From NCBI RefSeq assembly GCF_900143245.1, contig NZ_FRDK01000002.1, positions 248,001-312,000 of the forward strand: a stretch of DNA of 64,000 bases, given 5' to 3'. A program made the position numbers and the translations under genes. Source of the stretch: Flavobacterium fryxellicola. GTDB lineage: Bacteria > Bacteroidota > Bacteroidia > Flavobacteriales > Flavobacteriaceae. Below, one piece after another: positions 24,313 through 33,017 of this stretch. The notes under the pieces are model-generated. The model saw only the letters and a program-made list of their open reading frames with translations, was not told the DNA's origin and did no database searches. How positions within the stretch are numbered: position 1 is the stretch's first letter; every line of letters starts with the position of its first letter.

Positions 24313-24535
24313 ATTTAGAAATTGTTTCTTCAAATATGGCATCTGCCTCTTCTATAGTATAAAATTTTGCTGTACCACTTTTCAATTTATTATAAGCGAT
24401 ATTCAATTTTTTCTTATTTTCATCAAAATCTTCATCTTCCTGAACTATTTTCAATTCATCCGAAGAAAAAGAACTCAATAATTCTAAAATTTTCACTTTG
24501 ATATTCGGATTAAATTCAAGTCTTATAGTTTCCAT
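24302..24535 (-). CDS. Antitoxin partner of the RelE/ParE-like toxin
   Basis: A 77-residue acidic protein (METIRLEFNPNIKVKILELL...) encoded directly before the toxin, with overlapping stop and start. The N-terminal beta strand and helices and the C-terminal segment KFYTIEEADAIFEETISKYE are usual for small Bacteroidota antitoxins. The family is not precisely recognised; the call depends on the pairing. Confidence 0.75.
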   Translation of the reverse strand: METIRLEFNPNIKVKILELLSSFSSDELKIVQEDEDFDENKKKLNIAYNKLKSGTAKFYTIEEADAIFEETISKYEN

Positions 24536-24589
24536 AGCACATCCATTTTAATATACAAATATATAACATTTTGAAATCAAATTGACTTT

Positions 24590-24617
24590 TTGCTTTTGGT
24601 TAAAAATCCTATCTTTG
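24590..24617 (+). promoter_or_regulatory. dapD promoter
   Basis: TTG at 24590-24592, 17 bp, TAtcTTTG at 24610-24617. The ATG of dapD follows at 24636. Confidence 0.7.
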
Positions 24618-24635
24618 TCAAAAATTATCAAAAAA

Positions 24636-25451
24636 ATGAATCCATTACAACTGATTATAGAACAAGCTTGGGACAACCGTGCTTTGTTACAAGAAACTAC
24701 AACTACTGATGCTATCAGAGAAGTTATTGAATTATTAGACACCGGAAAATTGCGTGTGGCTGAACCAGTAGCTGAAGGTTGGCAAGTAAACGAATGGGTA
24801 AAGAAAGCGGTTGTTATGTATTTCCCTATTCAAAAAATGGAAACGTTACATTCCGGTATTTTTGAATATCACGACAAAATGTTATTAAAAAAAGACTTTG
24901 CCGAAAAAGGAATTCGCGTAGTTCCCAATGCAGTCGCGCGTTATGGAGCATACATTTCAAGTGGTGTAATTTTGATGCCAAGTTATGTAAACATAGGTGC
25001 TTATGTTGACGAAGGAACTATGGTGGATACATGGGCAACAGTAGGAAGTTGTGCACAAATAGGCAAGCATGTTCACCTGAGCGGTGGTGTAGGAATTGGT
25101 GGTGTTTTAGAACCGTTGCAAGCCGCTCCTGTAATAATTGAAGATGGGGCTTTTATTGGTTCTCGTTGCATTGTAGTTGAAGGTGTTCATGTGGGTAAAG
25201 AAGCGGTTCTAGGTGCCAATGTTTGTTTGACAGCCTCTACAAAAATCATTGATGTCACGGGCGAAACTCCGGTTGAAATGAAAGGATTTGTTCCTGCTCG
25301 TTCTGTAGTGATTCCGGGTAGTTACACTAAATCATTTCCTGCAGGAGATTTTCAAGTTCCGTGCGCATTGATCATCGGACAACGAAAAGCGTCCACTGAT
25401 TTAAAGACCTCTTTGAATGATGCGTTGCGCGAATATAACGTAGCGGTTTAA
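24636..25451 (+). CDS. dapD: 2,3,4,5-tetrahydropyridine-2,6-dicarboxylate N-succinyltransferase
   Basis: Transfers succinyl from succinyl-CoA to tetrahydrodipicolinate in lysine and meso-diaminopimelate synthesis. It has 271 residues, the family length. An N-terminal helical domain is followed by a left-handed beta-helix of hexapeptide repeats (residues ~110-245), with GAYVDEGTMVDTWATVGSCAQIG and SGGVGIGGVLEP typical of DapD. The start MNPLQLIIEQAWDN at 24636 sits 18 bp after the -7 box; longer frames to 24582 would include the promoter. A glycosyltransferase starts 6 bp after its stop. Confidence 0.97.
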   Translation: MNPLQLIIEQAWDNRALLQETTTTDAIREVIELLDTGKLRVAEPVAEGWQVNEWVKKAVVMYFPIQKMETLHSGIFEYHDKMLLKKDFAEKGIRVVPNAVARYGAYISSGVILMPSYVNIGAYVDEGTMVDTWATVGSCAQIGKHVHLSGGVGIGGVLEPLQAAPVIIEDGAFIGSRCIVVEGVHVGKEAVLGANVCLTASTKIIDVTGETPVEMKGFVPARSVVIPGSYTKSFPAGDFQVPCALIIGQRKASTDLKTSLNDALREYNVAV

Positions 25452-25457
25452 TCCGTC

Positions 25458-26468
25458 TTGTTCAAAAACACTAATAAAAAAGACCTATTGGATATTTCAA
25501 TAATTATTGTTAATTACCGTGGTTGGAAAGCCTTAGATGACTGTTTAGTCTCTATTGAGTCCATCAATACTAACACTTTAACTTTTGAAGTCATAATTGT
25601 TGACAATTTTTCTAATGATGGGCAATTCGCTGTTTTTAAACAAAAGTATTCTGGTTTTACATTTATAGAAAATTCTGGTAATAATGGTTTCTCAAATGGG
25701 TGCAACTTTGGTGCAAGTATGGCTCAGGGAAACCATTTCCTTTTTTTGAATCCAGATACAAAACTCACTTTTGAAGCCCTAGAAATTCTTTTGCAAACCG
25801 CTATTTTACATCCTGAAATCGGAATTTTATCTTGTTTGCAAATAAATGAAAATGATGTTTTTTACAAACAGAATAATTTATTTCCTGCTTTCGGTCGCTT
25901 TTTTGGTATTTCAAGATCCCTTTTTAGAAAGTGGAACAAAACAAAACTGCAAAAACGTTTCAATACTACTGATGCTCTTTTTTATCCTGATTGGGTAACG
26001 GGAGCCGTTATTTTTATAAGTCGGGAATGGTTCCGAAAAATAAAAGGCTGGAATGAAGATTATTGGTTGTATTTTGAGGATGTAGACCTTTGTAAAAAGA
26101 TAACGCACGTTGGAGGAAAAGTAGCGGTCACGAGAAAAACAAGCATATTCCACCAACATGGTGGTGCGTCCCGATTAAATGTTAAGACAAAAGCCCTCAC
26201 AAAAACGGAAGTAATCATTTCGAAACACGTTTATGTTAGCAATCAATTTTCAACAGGAATTCAATTATATTTACAAAGTGTATTGATTATAGGAGTTCTT
26301 GCAGAGAAAACATTCTTATCTCTTTTAAGTCTATTTTTATTTTTTATTCCAAAGTTAAAAGTGAACCGTTTAATGCTTAAAAACCTAGCTGTTTATTATT
26401 TCAATGCACTGCAAAACCAAACATGGATTAGTCCTCGTGCTATGAATTACTTGAAAACAAAAGTATAA
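25458..26468 (+). CDS. Glycosyltransferase family 2, rhamnosyltransferase-like
   Basis: A 336-residue GT-A fold transferase using a nucleotide-sugar donor. Motifs are ISIIIVNYRGW (nucleotide-binding strand), VDNFSNDG, FLNPDTKL (DxD-type metal site region) and the acceptor-side GWNEDYWLYFEDVDLC near residue 200. A hydrophobic segment near residues 275-300 suggests membrane attachment. No ATG is available: the frame opens with TTG at 25458, 6 bp after dapD, and a second TTG (LDISIIIVNY) lies ten codons in. The true start is therefore uncertain. First gene of a surface-glycan set. Confidence 0.88.
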   Translation: MFKNTNKKDLLDISIIIVNYRGWKALDDCLVSIESINTNTLTFEVIIVDNFSNDGQFAVFKQKYSGFTFIENSGNNGFSNGCNFGASMAQGNHFLFLNPDTKLTFEALEILLQTAILHPEIGILSCLQINENDVFYKQNNLFPAFGRFFGISRSLFRKWNKTKLQKRFNTTDALFYPDWVTGAVIFISREWFRKIKGWNEDYWLYFEDVDLCKKITHVGGKVAVTRKTSIFHQHGGASRLNVKTKALTKTEVIISKHVYVSNQFSTGIQLYLQSVLIIGVLAEKTFLSLLSLFLFFIPKLKVNRLMLKNLAVYYFNALQNQTWISPRAMNYLKTKV

Positions 26469-26488
26469 TTTTTCTAAATTCACGTCAA

Positions 26489-27553
26489 ATGAAAATACTT
26501 GTAATTCAGCAGAAGATGATTGGAGATGTTTTAGTAAGCTCCCTATTATGCGATAATTTGCGCAAAGCGTATCCAAATGCTCAAATAGATTATATGGTTT
26601 ATGAATCTACACGAGCCGTTGTAGAAGGCAATTCAAGTTTTGATAGTTTAGTCCTTTTTGAAAAAAAGCATCAAACAAGCAAATGGGAATATTTTAAATT
26701 ATTAAAATCCATTCGTGCCGAAAAATATGATATCGTTATCGATGCTTATTCCAAGTTAGAAAGCTGGCTGGTAGTACTATTTTCGGGAGCAAAACAAAAA
26801 ATTTCCTACTGGAAAAAAGGAAGAGACTTCCTTTACACCGATACAATCAAAAGAAAACAAGCATCAAGTACAAATTTAGGTTTAATCATCGAGCAGCGCT
26901 TGTCGTTACTAGATCCTCTGCATCTCGATATTAAATTAGAAACTTTCCCTAGAATTTATGTTTCACAAAAGGAAAAAGAATTTGCAACATCGCTTTTTGA
27001 ATCACAAGCAATAAATAGGTCAAAAAAAACAATCATGCTTAGCATTATTGGAAGCAGTTTGGATAAAACCTATCCACTGGACTACATGTCAAAACTCATT
27101 GATTTCATAGCTGAAAAAGGCGATGTTAATTTGCTCTTTAATTACATGCCACAGCAATCTGGAGAAGCCAAACTAATTTACGATGGATGTAAAGAAGCAA
27201 CTAAATCTAAAATCTACCCTACAGCTTTAGGAAAAAATATAAGAGAGTTTATTGCCATAATGGATTCTTGTGACTTAATAATTGGTAATGATGGTGGCGC
27301 TATAAATATGGCAAAAGCTTTAGAAAAACCTTCCTTTATCATTTTTTCCCCGTGGATTGATAAAAAAGGATGGGCTACTTTTGAAGATGGTGTTAATCAT
27401 GTTTCACTGCACCTCCAAGAATTCAAACCCAATTTATTTGAAGGAATATCCGCTAAAATTATAAAAAAAGAAACTGCAGCCTTTTATAAAGAGTTTACTC
27501 CAGAGTTGATTTATCCTGCATTAAATACTTTTTTACAAACACATTTAAAATAA
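26489..27553 (+). CDS. Glycosyltransferase family 9 (heptosyltransferase-like)
   Basis: A 354-residue GT-B fold protein resembling ADP-heptose:LPS heptosyltransferases. The N-terminus MKILVIQQKMIGDVLVSSLL has the family's R/QxxxxGD-x-(L/V)-x3-P-like strand-loop. The donor-site motif appears as LIIGNDGGAINMAKALEKPS near residue 265, where canonical proteins read G-x-D-T/S-G-x2-H-x-A-A; here N replaces the usual His. It acts on the cytoplasmic side of the inner membrane in LPS-core assembly. It follows the GT2 gene by 20 bp. Confidence 0.88.
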   Translation: MKILVIQQKMIGDVLVSSLLCDNLRKAYPNAQIDYMVYESTRAVVEGNSSFDSLVLFEKKHQTSKWEYFKLLKSIRAEKYDIVIDAYSKLESWLVVLFSGAKQKISYWKKGRDFLYTDTIKRKQASSTNLGLIIEQRLSLLDPLHLDIKLETFPRIYVSQKEKEFATSLFESQAINRSKKTIMLSIIGSSLDKTYPLDYMSKLIDFIAEKGDVNLLFNYMPQQSGEAKLIYDGCKEATKSKIYPTALGKNIREFIAIMDSCDLIIGNDGGAINMAKALEKPSFIIFSPWIDKKGWATFEDGVNHVSLHLQEFKPNLFEGISAKIIKKETAAFYKEFTPELIYPALNTFLQTHLK

Positions 27554-27569
27554 TGACTAACGTCAAAGT

Positions 27570-27598
27570 TTGAAGTACAACAGAATATTTTATTTTTG
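27570..27598 (+). promoter_or_regulatory. Promoter inside the glycan cluster
   Basis: TTG at 27570-27572, 18 bp, TAttTTTG at 27591-27598, 17 bp before the ATG of the next glycosyltransferase. Confidence 0.65.
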
Positions 27599-27615
27599 TA
27601 AAACAGACAAAACTA

Positions 27616-28404
27616 ATGAATCATAATTCCAATACTGAAATTTCAGTTTTAATAATCACTCTAAACGAGGAGAATCAAATTAGGGAACTATTAGCTGACT
27701 TGGATTTTGCTGATGAAATTATTGTTGTGGATTCATTTAGTACAGATCAAACAGCAGCGATTTGTCGCTCATTTAAAAAGGTAACTTTTATCCAACATAA
27801 ATTTGAAAATTATTCTTCACAAAGAAATTTTGCTGTAGCTCAAGCAAGAAACGACTGGGTTTTATTTCTTGATGCAGATGAAAGACTAACTCCTGATTTA
27901 AAAAAAGAAGTTATAACGACAGTAAAAAATAACGAAACAATTGCTGCTTTTCTTTTCCAACGTACCTTTATGTTTCAAGAACAAGTACTGCATTTCAGCG
28001 GAAATCAAACAGACAAAATATTTAGACTTTTTAACAAAAACAATGCAGAATACAGTAAAGATAGACTTGTGCACGAAAAATTAAAAGTACAGGGAAACGT
28101 AGGTATTCTAAAAAACAAACTCATTCATTATTCCTATTCCAGTTATGATGGGTATAAAGAAAAAACCATCCGCTACGGAAAACTTAAAGCACAGGAGAAG
28201 TTTCTTAAAAATCAAAAGCCTTCCTTTTTATTGCGCTTTTTACATCCCGCATATAATTTTATGTTCAATTATATTGCGCGATTAGGATTTCTTGATGCAA
28301 AAAAAGGGTTGATTATCTGTTATCTAAATGCCAATTCTGTTTATATTCGATACCAAGAATTAGAAGTACTTTGGAATAAAAAGTCGCTATCTCCAAAACA
28401 ATAA
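27616..28404 (+). CDS. Glycosyltransferase family 2 (WaaE/KdtX-like LPS core transferase)
   Basis: A 262-residue GT-A fold enzyme of the LPS-core beta-glucosyltransferase type. Motifs are SVLIITLNEENQI, EIIVVDSFSTDQTA, SSQRNFAVAQARNDWVLFLD and FLDADERLT (DxD metal site). KTIRYGKLKAQEKF and a C-terminal hydrophobic segment are also found in the WaaE group. The gene has its own promoter. Its 3' end overlaps the convergent sugar-kinase gene by 18 bp. Confidence 0.88.
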   Translation: MNHNSNTEISVLIITLNEENQIRELLADLDFADEIIVVDSFSTDQTAAICRSFKKVTFIQHKFENYSSQRNFAVAQARNDWVLFLDADERLTPDLKKEVITTVKNNETIAAFLFQRTFMFQEQVLHFSGNQTDKIFRLFNKNNAEYSKDRLVHEKLKVQGNVGILKNKLIHYSYSSYDGYKEKTIRYGKLKAQEKFLKNQKPSFLLRFLHPAYNFMFNYIARLGFLDAKKGLIICYLNANSVYIRYQELEVLWNKKSLSPKQ

Positions 28405-29148
28405 TTTCTTTTTACGAGCAATCTTCTTGTGAAATTGTGTCTGAAAATCATTGGTATAAAAACACATTTTAGCAAAAACAACATCGTATTTTTTATGATA
28501 TAGTTTTGCATACGCATCACTCATCACCGCCAACATCTCTGTTTTTGGCGTAAGCCGATTAAAATTTTTCATACGCATCTCAAAGTCCATCGCGCCGTGA
28601 AAATTCATTCGGTTTAGATCCACCAAGAAAAATTCATATTGATTCCCACTCCTCTTTTTAATCAACGTATTTCCAGGCGAATGATCCAGAAATTCAATTC
28701 CTTTTTCATGTAAATCGAAAGTGAATTTAGTGAACTGACGTAAAATATTTTCATGATCGGGATACTCTGGATGCAGCACTAATTCTCTAAAAGTTAGATC
28801 GGACAGAAGGTGTTCGCTAATATAAAAGCTTTCTTCGAGACCAGAGAATTTAAAATTTTCAGCGTAAGCAATTGGTTGTGGTGTTCCAATACCATTTTCA
28901 ATCAATCGATTAGCATACTCGAATGAGCGTCTGGCCTTTGATTTTCTAAAATACTTGTACGCCACCTGATTAATAAGATTTGGTATTTTAAAAGACTTGA
29001 TATTAATCGTTTTATCCCCTAAGTCATACAGTTTAATCTTATTTCTTTGACCATCACCAAATAGTTTTCCTTCTGAATCAAAATTAGTAACACAGGTTTT
29101 AATTCGTTTCTCAGAAGATTGAAAAGAAGGATTAAAGATATATTTCAT
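28387..29148 (-). CDS. Lipopolysaccharide kinase InaA/Kdo-kinase-like protein
   Basis: A 253-residue protein with a eukaryotic-like kinase fold of the InaA/WaaP/KdkA type, which phosphorylates Kdo or core heptose of LPS. The N-lobe is weakly conserved. The catalytic loop reads FLDHSPGNTLI (H-x-S-x-G-N, the usual H-x-D-x3-N variant of this family), and the metal-binding motif appears as FFLVDLNRMNF (D-L-N). Its place among glycosyltransferases supports the LPS role. It is transcribed opposite to them. Confidence 0.83.
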   Translation of the reverse strand: MKYIFNPSFQSSEKRIKTCVTNFDSEGKLFGDGQRNKIKLYDLGDKTINIKSFKIPNLINQVAYKYFRKSKARRSFEYANRLIENGIGTPQPIAYAENFKFSGLEESFYISEHLLSDLTFRELVLHPEYPDHENILRQFTKFTFDLHEKGIEFLDHSPGNTLIKKRSGNQYEFFLVDLNRMNFHGAMDFEMRMKNFNRLTPKTEMLAVMSDAYAKLYHKKYDVVFAKMCFYTNDFQTQFHKKIARKKKLLFWR

Positions 29149-29367
29149 AAAAAGAAGAATTGAATGACAAAAGTAGGTATTGAATTCAACACTTAAAAAA
29201 TTTAATGTAATTTTACCAAAAAATTTAACTAATCCCTTTTTTTAGTAGCGATCCTTGAGGATACAACGGGTGTTTTGCTGCGTATTTCTCAGCAATCGGA
29301 ATTGGATTTTAAGTTAAATAGTGATGTACAAAAAAGTAAAAAACCAGCTTTAAATAATAATAAAAGA

Positions 29368-30477
29368 ATGACAATTTTACATATTTCAGCAGTTAAAAGT
29401 TGGGGCGGCGGTGAAAACCATATCGAAAATCTATGTTTCGAGTTGGCAGCATCAAATCCAGAAGTAAACAATGTAGTGCTATGCGTAAAAGACGAGCTTT
29501 TTCATCAGCGACTTTCTAAAACCAGTATCACAACAGAAACAGCTCCTTTATCTATTAATCTAGATGTTCGTTTTGTATTAAAAATAATAAGGCTGAGCAA
29601 AAAATATAAGGCTGATGTTATTCACCTGCATGATCCTTCAGCGATCGTTTTAGCGATTATTGCCGATAAATTTTCCAGTTTACCCCCTTTTGTTTTCAGC
29701 AAAAAGACATCGTTTCCCATCAAAAATAAAAAGGGAACACTTTATAAATATAATTATTTTAAAATTAAAAAATATTTATGCGTTTCAGAAGAGACTAAAA
29801 GAATCACGGCGGCATCAATAATTGATAAAGAAAAGTTGATAACGATTTACCACGGGACCAATATTAGTACTAAAAGTACACAAACTCCTTTTTTATTGAG
29901 AGAAAAATTTACTATTGATCCTTCTGTAAAAATAATTGGAGTTATTGGCAATCACATTCGAGCAAAAAATTTCGAAACATTGATTGAAACCGTGAATATA
30001 ATAGTGAATATTCAAAAGAGAACTGATTTTATTTTTATTCAAATTGGAAATTATACGGATCGAACTGACGATTTATTAGCAAGCGTAAAAAACTTGAATT
30101 TGGAAAAAAACATTCTGTTTTTAGGATACATGCCAAGTGCTTCGAATTTCATCCCGCAATTTGACGCTCTAGTACTGACCTCTCAAAGCGAGGGAATTCC
30201 ACAAGTTATTTATGAGAGTTTTTATCATAAAATACCCGTTATCAGCACTGATGTTGGCGGAATTCCTGAAATTATAAAAGATGGAATAAATGGCTTATTA
30301 GCCCCAAAGCAAAGCCCAGAAATAATAGCAAGTCAACTTGAATATCTATTCAAAAACGAGAATTTGATAGCTGATTTTGTTGCTATTTCGAGAGAAAATC
30401 TCATGAAGTACTATACTACGACCATAATGGCACAAAAGACTTTAAAAGAATATAAAACTATTGTAAATGGAAATTAA
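29368..30477 (+). CDS. Glycosyltransferase family 4
   Basis: A 369-residue GT-B fold enzyme. The N-terminus has ILHISAVKSWGGGENHIENL, the GT4 acceptor-side glycine loop. The C-terminal donor domain has NFETLIETVNI and TSQSEGIPQVIYESFYHKIPVIST (E-x7-E motif), followed by VGGIPEIIKDGINGLL. The start MTILHISAV at 29368 is preferred; an in-frame TTG at 29275 would add 31 residues that look non-homologous. The 3' end overlaps the next gene by 11 bp, indicating translational coupling. Confidence 0.88.
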   Translation: MTILHISAVKSWGGGENHIENLCFELAASNPEVNNVVLCVKDELFHQRLSKTSITTETAPLSINLDVRFVLKIIRLSKKYKADVIHLHDPSAIVLAIIADKFSSLPPFVFSKKTSFPIKNKKGTLYKYNYFKIKKYLCVSEETKRITAASIIDKEKLITIYHGTNISTKSTQTPFLLREKFTIDPSVKIIGVIGNHIRAKNFETLIETVNIIVNIQKRTDFIFIQIGNYTDRTDDLLASVKNLNLEKNILFLGYMPSASNFIPQFDALVLTSQSEGIPQVIYESFYHKIPVISTDVGGIPEIIKDGINGLLAPKQSPEIIASQLEYLFKNENLIADFVAISRENLMKYYTTTIMAQKTLKEYKTIVNGN

Positions 30478-31033
30478 CGACGAAGTATTCAAAGCCCACG
30501 AAATAATAAAAGAAGGCGGTATAATCCTTTATCCAACTGACACTGTTTGGGGAATTGGTTGTGATGCCACAAATCCAGAGGCTGTTGCCAAAATCTATAA
30601 ACTCAAGAAAAGAGCACAAAGTCAAAGCATGATTGTTTTGATGAATGGAGATAAAATGATGTACAATGTTTTCAAGGAAATTCCAGAGGTGGCTTGGCAA
30701 ATCATAGAATTATCTGAAAATCCAACAACCTTAATTCTGGATAAGCCCCGAAATGTAGCCGCAAATTTAATTGGTCCAGACAACACACTGGGAATCCGAA
30801 TCGTAAAAGAGCCTTTTTGCTTTAAACTACTGGAAAAGATGAAAAAGCCATTAGTTTCTACTTCGGCAAATATTTCAGGGCAGCCAACACCAAAAAGTTT
30901 TAAAGAAATTAGTCCAGAGATTATAAAAGGTGTGGACTATATTGTAAATTTGCATCGCGATAAAATTGCTGGAAAACCGTCTACAATCATAAAACTGAGC
31001 GCTGATAGCCAGGTTAAAATTATTCGAAAGTAG
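30467..31033 (+). CDS. tsaC: Threonylcarbamoyl-AMP synthase (Sua5/YciO/YrdC family)
   Basis: Makes threonylcarbamoyl-AMP from threonine, bicarbonate and ATP, the first step of tRNA t6A37 modification. The 188-residue single YrdC domain has the motifs GGIILYPTDTVWGIGCDA, KIYKLKKRAQSQSMIVLM, GIRIVKEPF and PLVSTSANISGQPTPK. The C-terminal Sua5 domain is absent, so it is the short (TsaC-like) form. It overlaps the upstream glycosyltransferase stop by 11 bp. Confidence 0.93.
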   Translation: MEINDEVFKAHEIIKEGGIILYPTDTVWGIGCDATNPEAVAKIYKLKKRAQSQSMIVLMNGDKMMYNVFKEIPEVAWQIIELSENPTTLILDKPRNVAANLIGPDNTLGIRIVKEPFCFKLLEKMKKPLVSTSANISGQPTPKSFKEISPEIIKGVDYIVNLHRDKIAGKPSTIIKLSADSQVKIIRK

Positions 31034-31132
31034 CTTTTTTTTTGCCAATGATTCACTGATTAAGAAATATAAATTTTAGTAGTAACAAAGAATCTATTTT
31101 AATCACAAAGTATTTTATTTAAAGATCAATAT

Positions 31133-31506
31133 ATGTCGAACTACTTATACGAAGAAGATACCTATAAAATCATTGGCGCTTTGATAGAAGTTCATAAAAA
31201 TCTTGGCAAAGGCTTTTCAGAAATTGTGTCTAAAGATGCATTTGAATATGAGTTAAACAAAATTAATATTCCTTTTGAAAGAGAAAAAAAATATGTAGTT
31301 CCTCATAAAGGCACTATTTTAAATCACAAATTCTACTCTGATTTTGTCGTTTTAAATAAAATAATACTTGAAATAAAACCTACTGATTCACTCCATGAAA
31401 AACATATTTCTCAATGTTGAATTATTTGCATGTTTCTGGTTATAAACTTGCAATTTTAGTAAATTTCAATAAGACCTCCCTTGAATACAAAAGAATAATC
31501 AAATAA
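31133..31506 (+). pseudogene. GxxExxY family gene with a single-base frameshift
   Basis: The frame from ATG 31133 gives 95 residues of the GxxExxY protein family (YEEDTYKIIGALIEVHKNLGKGFSE, and later EIKPTDSLHEKHISQC) and stops at TGA 31418-31420. The missing end continues in another frame: LNYLHVSGYKLAILVNFNKTSL, to TAA 31504-31506. One T missing from the run after TGT explains both. The namesake motif reads GFSEIVS, so the Tyr has also been lost. The family's function is unknown. Confidence 0.85.
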
Positions 31507-31510
31507 TATT

Positions 31511-32959
31511 TTGAAAAAAATCTGTGAATCTGTGACTACTTTAAACAATTATAAATCGGCATTACATAATAAAATTTTCGAAGTCATCGCTCAAGCTTCC
31601 CAAGAACTAAACATTAAAAGTTATGTAATTGGTGGTTTTGTGAGAGATTTGATCTTAAACAGAGACTTTAAAAAAGACATTGATATCGTAGCCGTAGGAA
31701 GCGGTATCGAACTGGCACTTAAAGTTTCTGAATTACTTCCAAAGAAACCAAAAGTTCAAGTTTTCAAGACGTATGGTACTGCCATGTTGCGTTTTGAAGA
31801 TACCGAAATTGAGTTTGTAGGCGCAAGAAAAGAATCGTACCATTTTGAAAGTCGGAATCCAGTTGTCGAAAATGGAACGCTGGAAGACGACCAAAACCGA
31901 CGCGATTTTTCGATAAATGCTTTGGCACTATCTTTAAACAGAGAAAATTTTGGAGAACTATCCGATCCATTTGACGGTTTGGTTGCTTTAGAAAATAAAA
32001 TAATAAAAACGCCTTTGGATCCGGATATTACTTTTTCTGACGATCCCTTACGTATGTTACGAGGCATTCGTTTTGCCAACCAATTGGGCTTTGAAATTGA
32101 AGAAAATTCGTTACAATCGATTACAAAAAATGCGGCACGAATCAAGATTATTTCGGGAGAGCGGATTGTTGATGAACTCAACAAAATCCTTCTGACAGAT
32201 AAACCTTCCATAGGATTTTTGCTTTTGTTCAAAACAGGACTTTTAGATATTATCTTGCCAGAATTGACCGCTTTGAATCAGGTAGAGGAAATTGAAGGAC
32301 ATACCCATAAAAATAATTTTTACCACACACTCGAAGTTGTTGATAACATTTGTCCTTATACAGATGATGTATGGCTGCGATGGGCAGCGCTTTTGCATGA
32401 TATAGGTAAGGCTCCAACAAAACGTTTCAATAAAAAACAAGGCTGGACTTTTCACGGGCACGAATTCTTGGGTGGTAAGATGGCAAAAAAGATATTTGAA
32501 CGGTTACACCTGCCTTTGAACCAAAAGATGAAATTTGTACAAAAAATGGTGGTGATGAGTTCACGGCCTATCGTCCTGTCCCAAGATACGGTGACGGATT
32601 CTGCGGTGCGTCGCTTGGTATTTGATGCAGGCGAAGATGTCGAAAATTTAATGACATTGTGCGAAGCAGATATTACGACCAAAAATCCCAATAAATTCAA
32701 AAAATACCACAACAATTTTGAAATCGTCCGCAAGAAAATTGTGGAAGTAGAGGAGCGTGATCAAGTGCGTAATTTCCAACCGCCTATTTCAGGAGAGGAA
32801 ATTATGGAGCTCTTTAACTTGAAGCCGTCTAAAGAAATTGGGACGCTGAAGGAAGCGATTAAAGAAGCGATTCTAGAAGGTGAAATACCAAATGAATATC
32901 AAGCTGCTTATGATTTCATGTTGAAAAAAGCAATAAAATTAGGATTAATTAAAGTTTAA
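31511..32959 (+). CDS. cca: CCA tRNA nucleotidyltransferase with HD domain
   Basis: Adds or repairs the CCA end of tRNAs. It has 482 residues. The nucleotidyltransferase head has SYVIGGFVRDLILNRDFKKDIDIVAVG (GG and DxD metal site), then the RRDFSINALAL and DPLRMLRGIRFANQLGF motifs of the class II fold. A C-terminal HD domain has HTHKNNFYHTLEV and WAALLHDIGKAPTKRF. There is no ATG at the 5' end: TTG at 31511 and GTG at 31532 are candidates, and homology appears to begin after the GTG. It directly follows the frameshifted GxxExxY gene. Confidence 0.93.
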   Translation: MKKICESVTTLNNYKSALHNKIFEVIAQASQELNIKSYVIGGFVRDLILNRDFKKDIDIVAVGSGIELALKVSELLPKKPKVQVFKTYGTAMLRFEDTEIEFVGARKESYHFESRNPVVENGTLEDDQNRRDFSINALALSLNRENFGELSDPFDGLVALENKIIKTPLDPDITFSDDPLRMLRGIRFANQLGFEIEENSLQSITKNAARIKIISGERIVDELNKILLTDKPSIGFLLLFKTGLLDIILPELTALNQVEEIEGHTHKNNFYHTLEVVDNICPYTDDVWLRWAALLHDIGKAPTKRFNKKQGWTFHGHEFLGGKMAKKIFERLHLPLNQKMKFVQKMVVMSSRPIVLSQDTVTDSAVRRLVFDAGEDVENLMTLCEADITTKNPNKFKKYHNNFEIVRKKIVEVEERDQVRNFQPPISGEEIMELFNLKPSKEIGTLKEAIKEAILEGEIPNEYQAAYDFMLKKAIKLGLIKV

Positions 32960-33017
32960 CTATTGTGTATTCTCTTTCCAAAACAAAAAAAGATAATTTT
33001 ACAAAAATTTATTTCCA

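Noticed and set aside
29275-29367. N-terminal extension of the GT4 glycosyltransferase from a TTG
   Set aside because: The 31 extra residues look unlike the family; the ATG at 29368 starts directly before the first GT4 strand.
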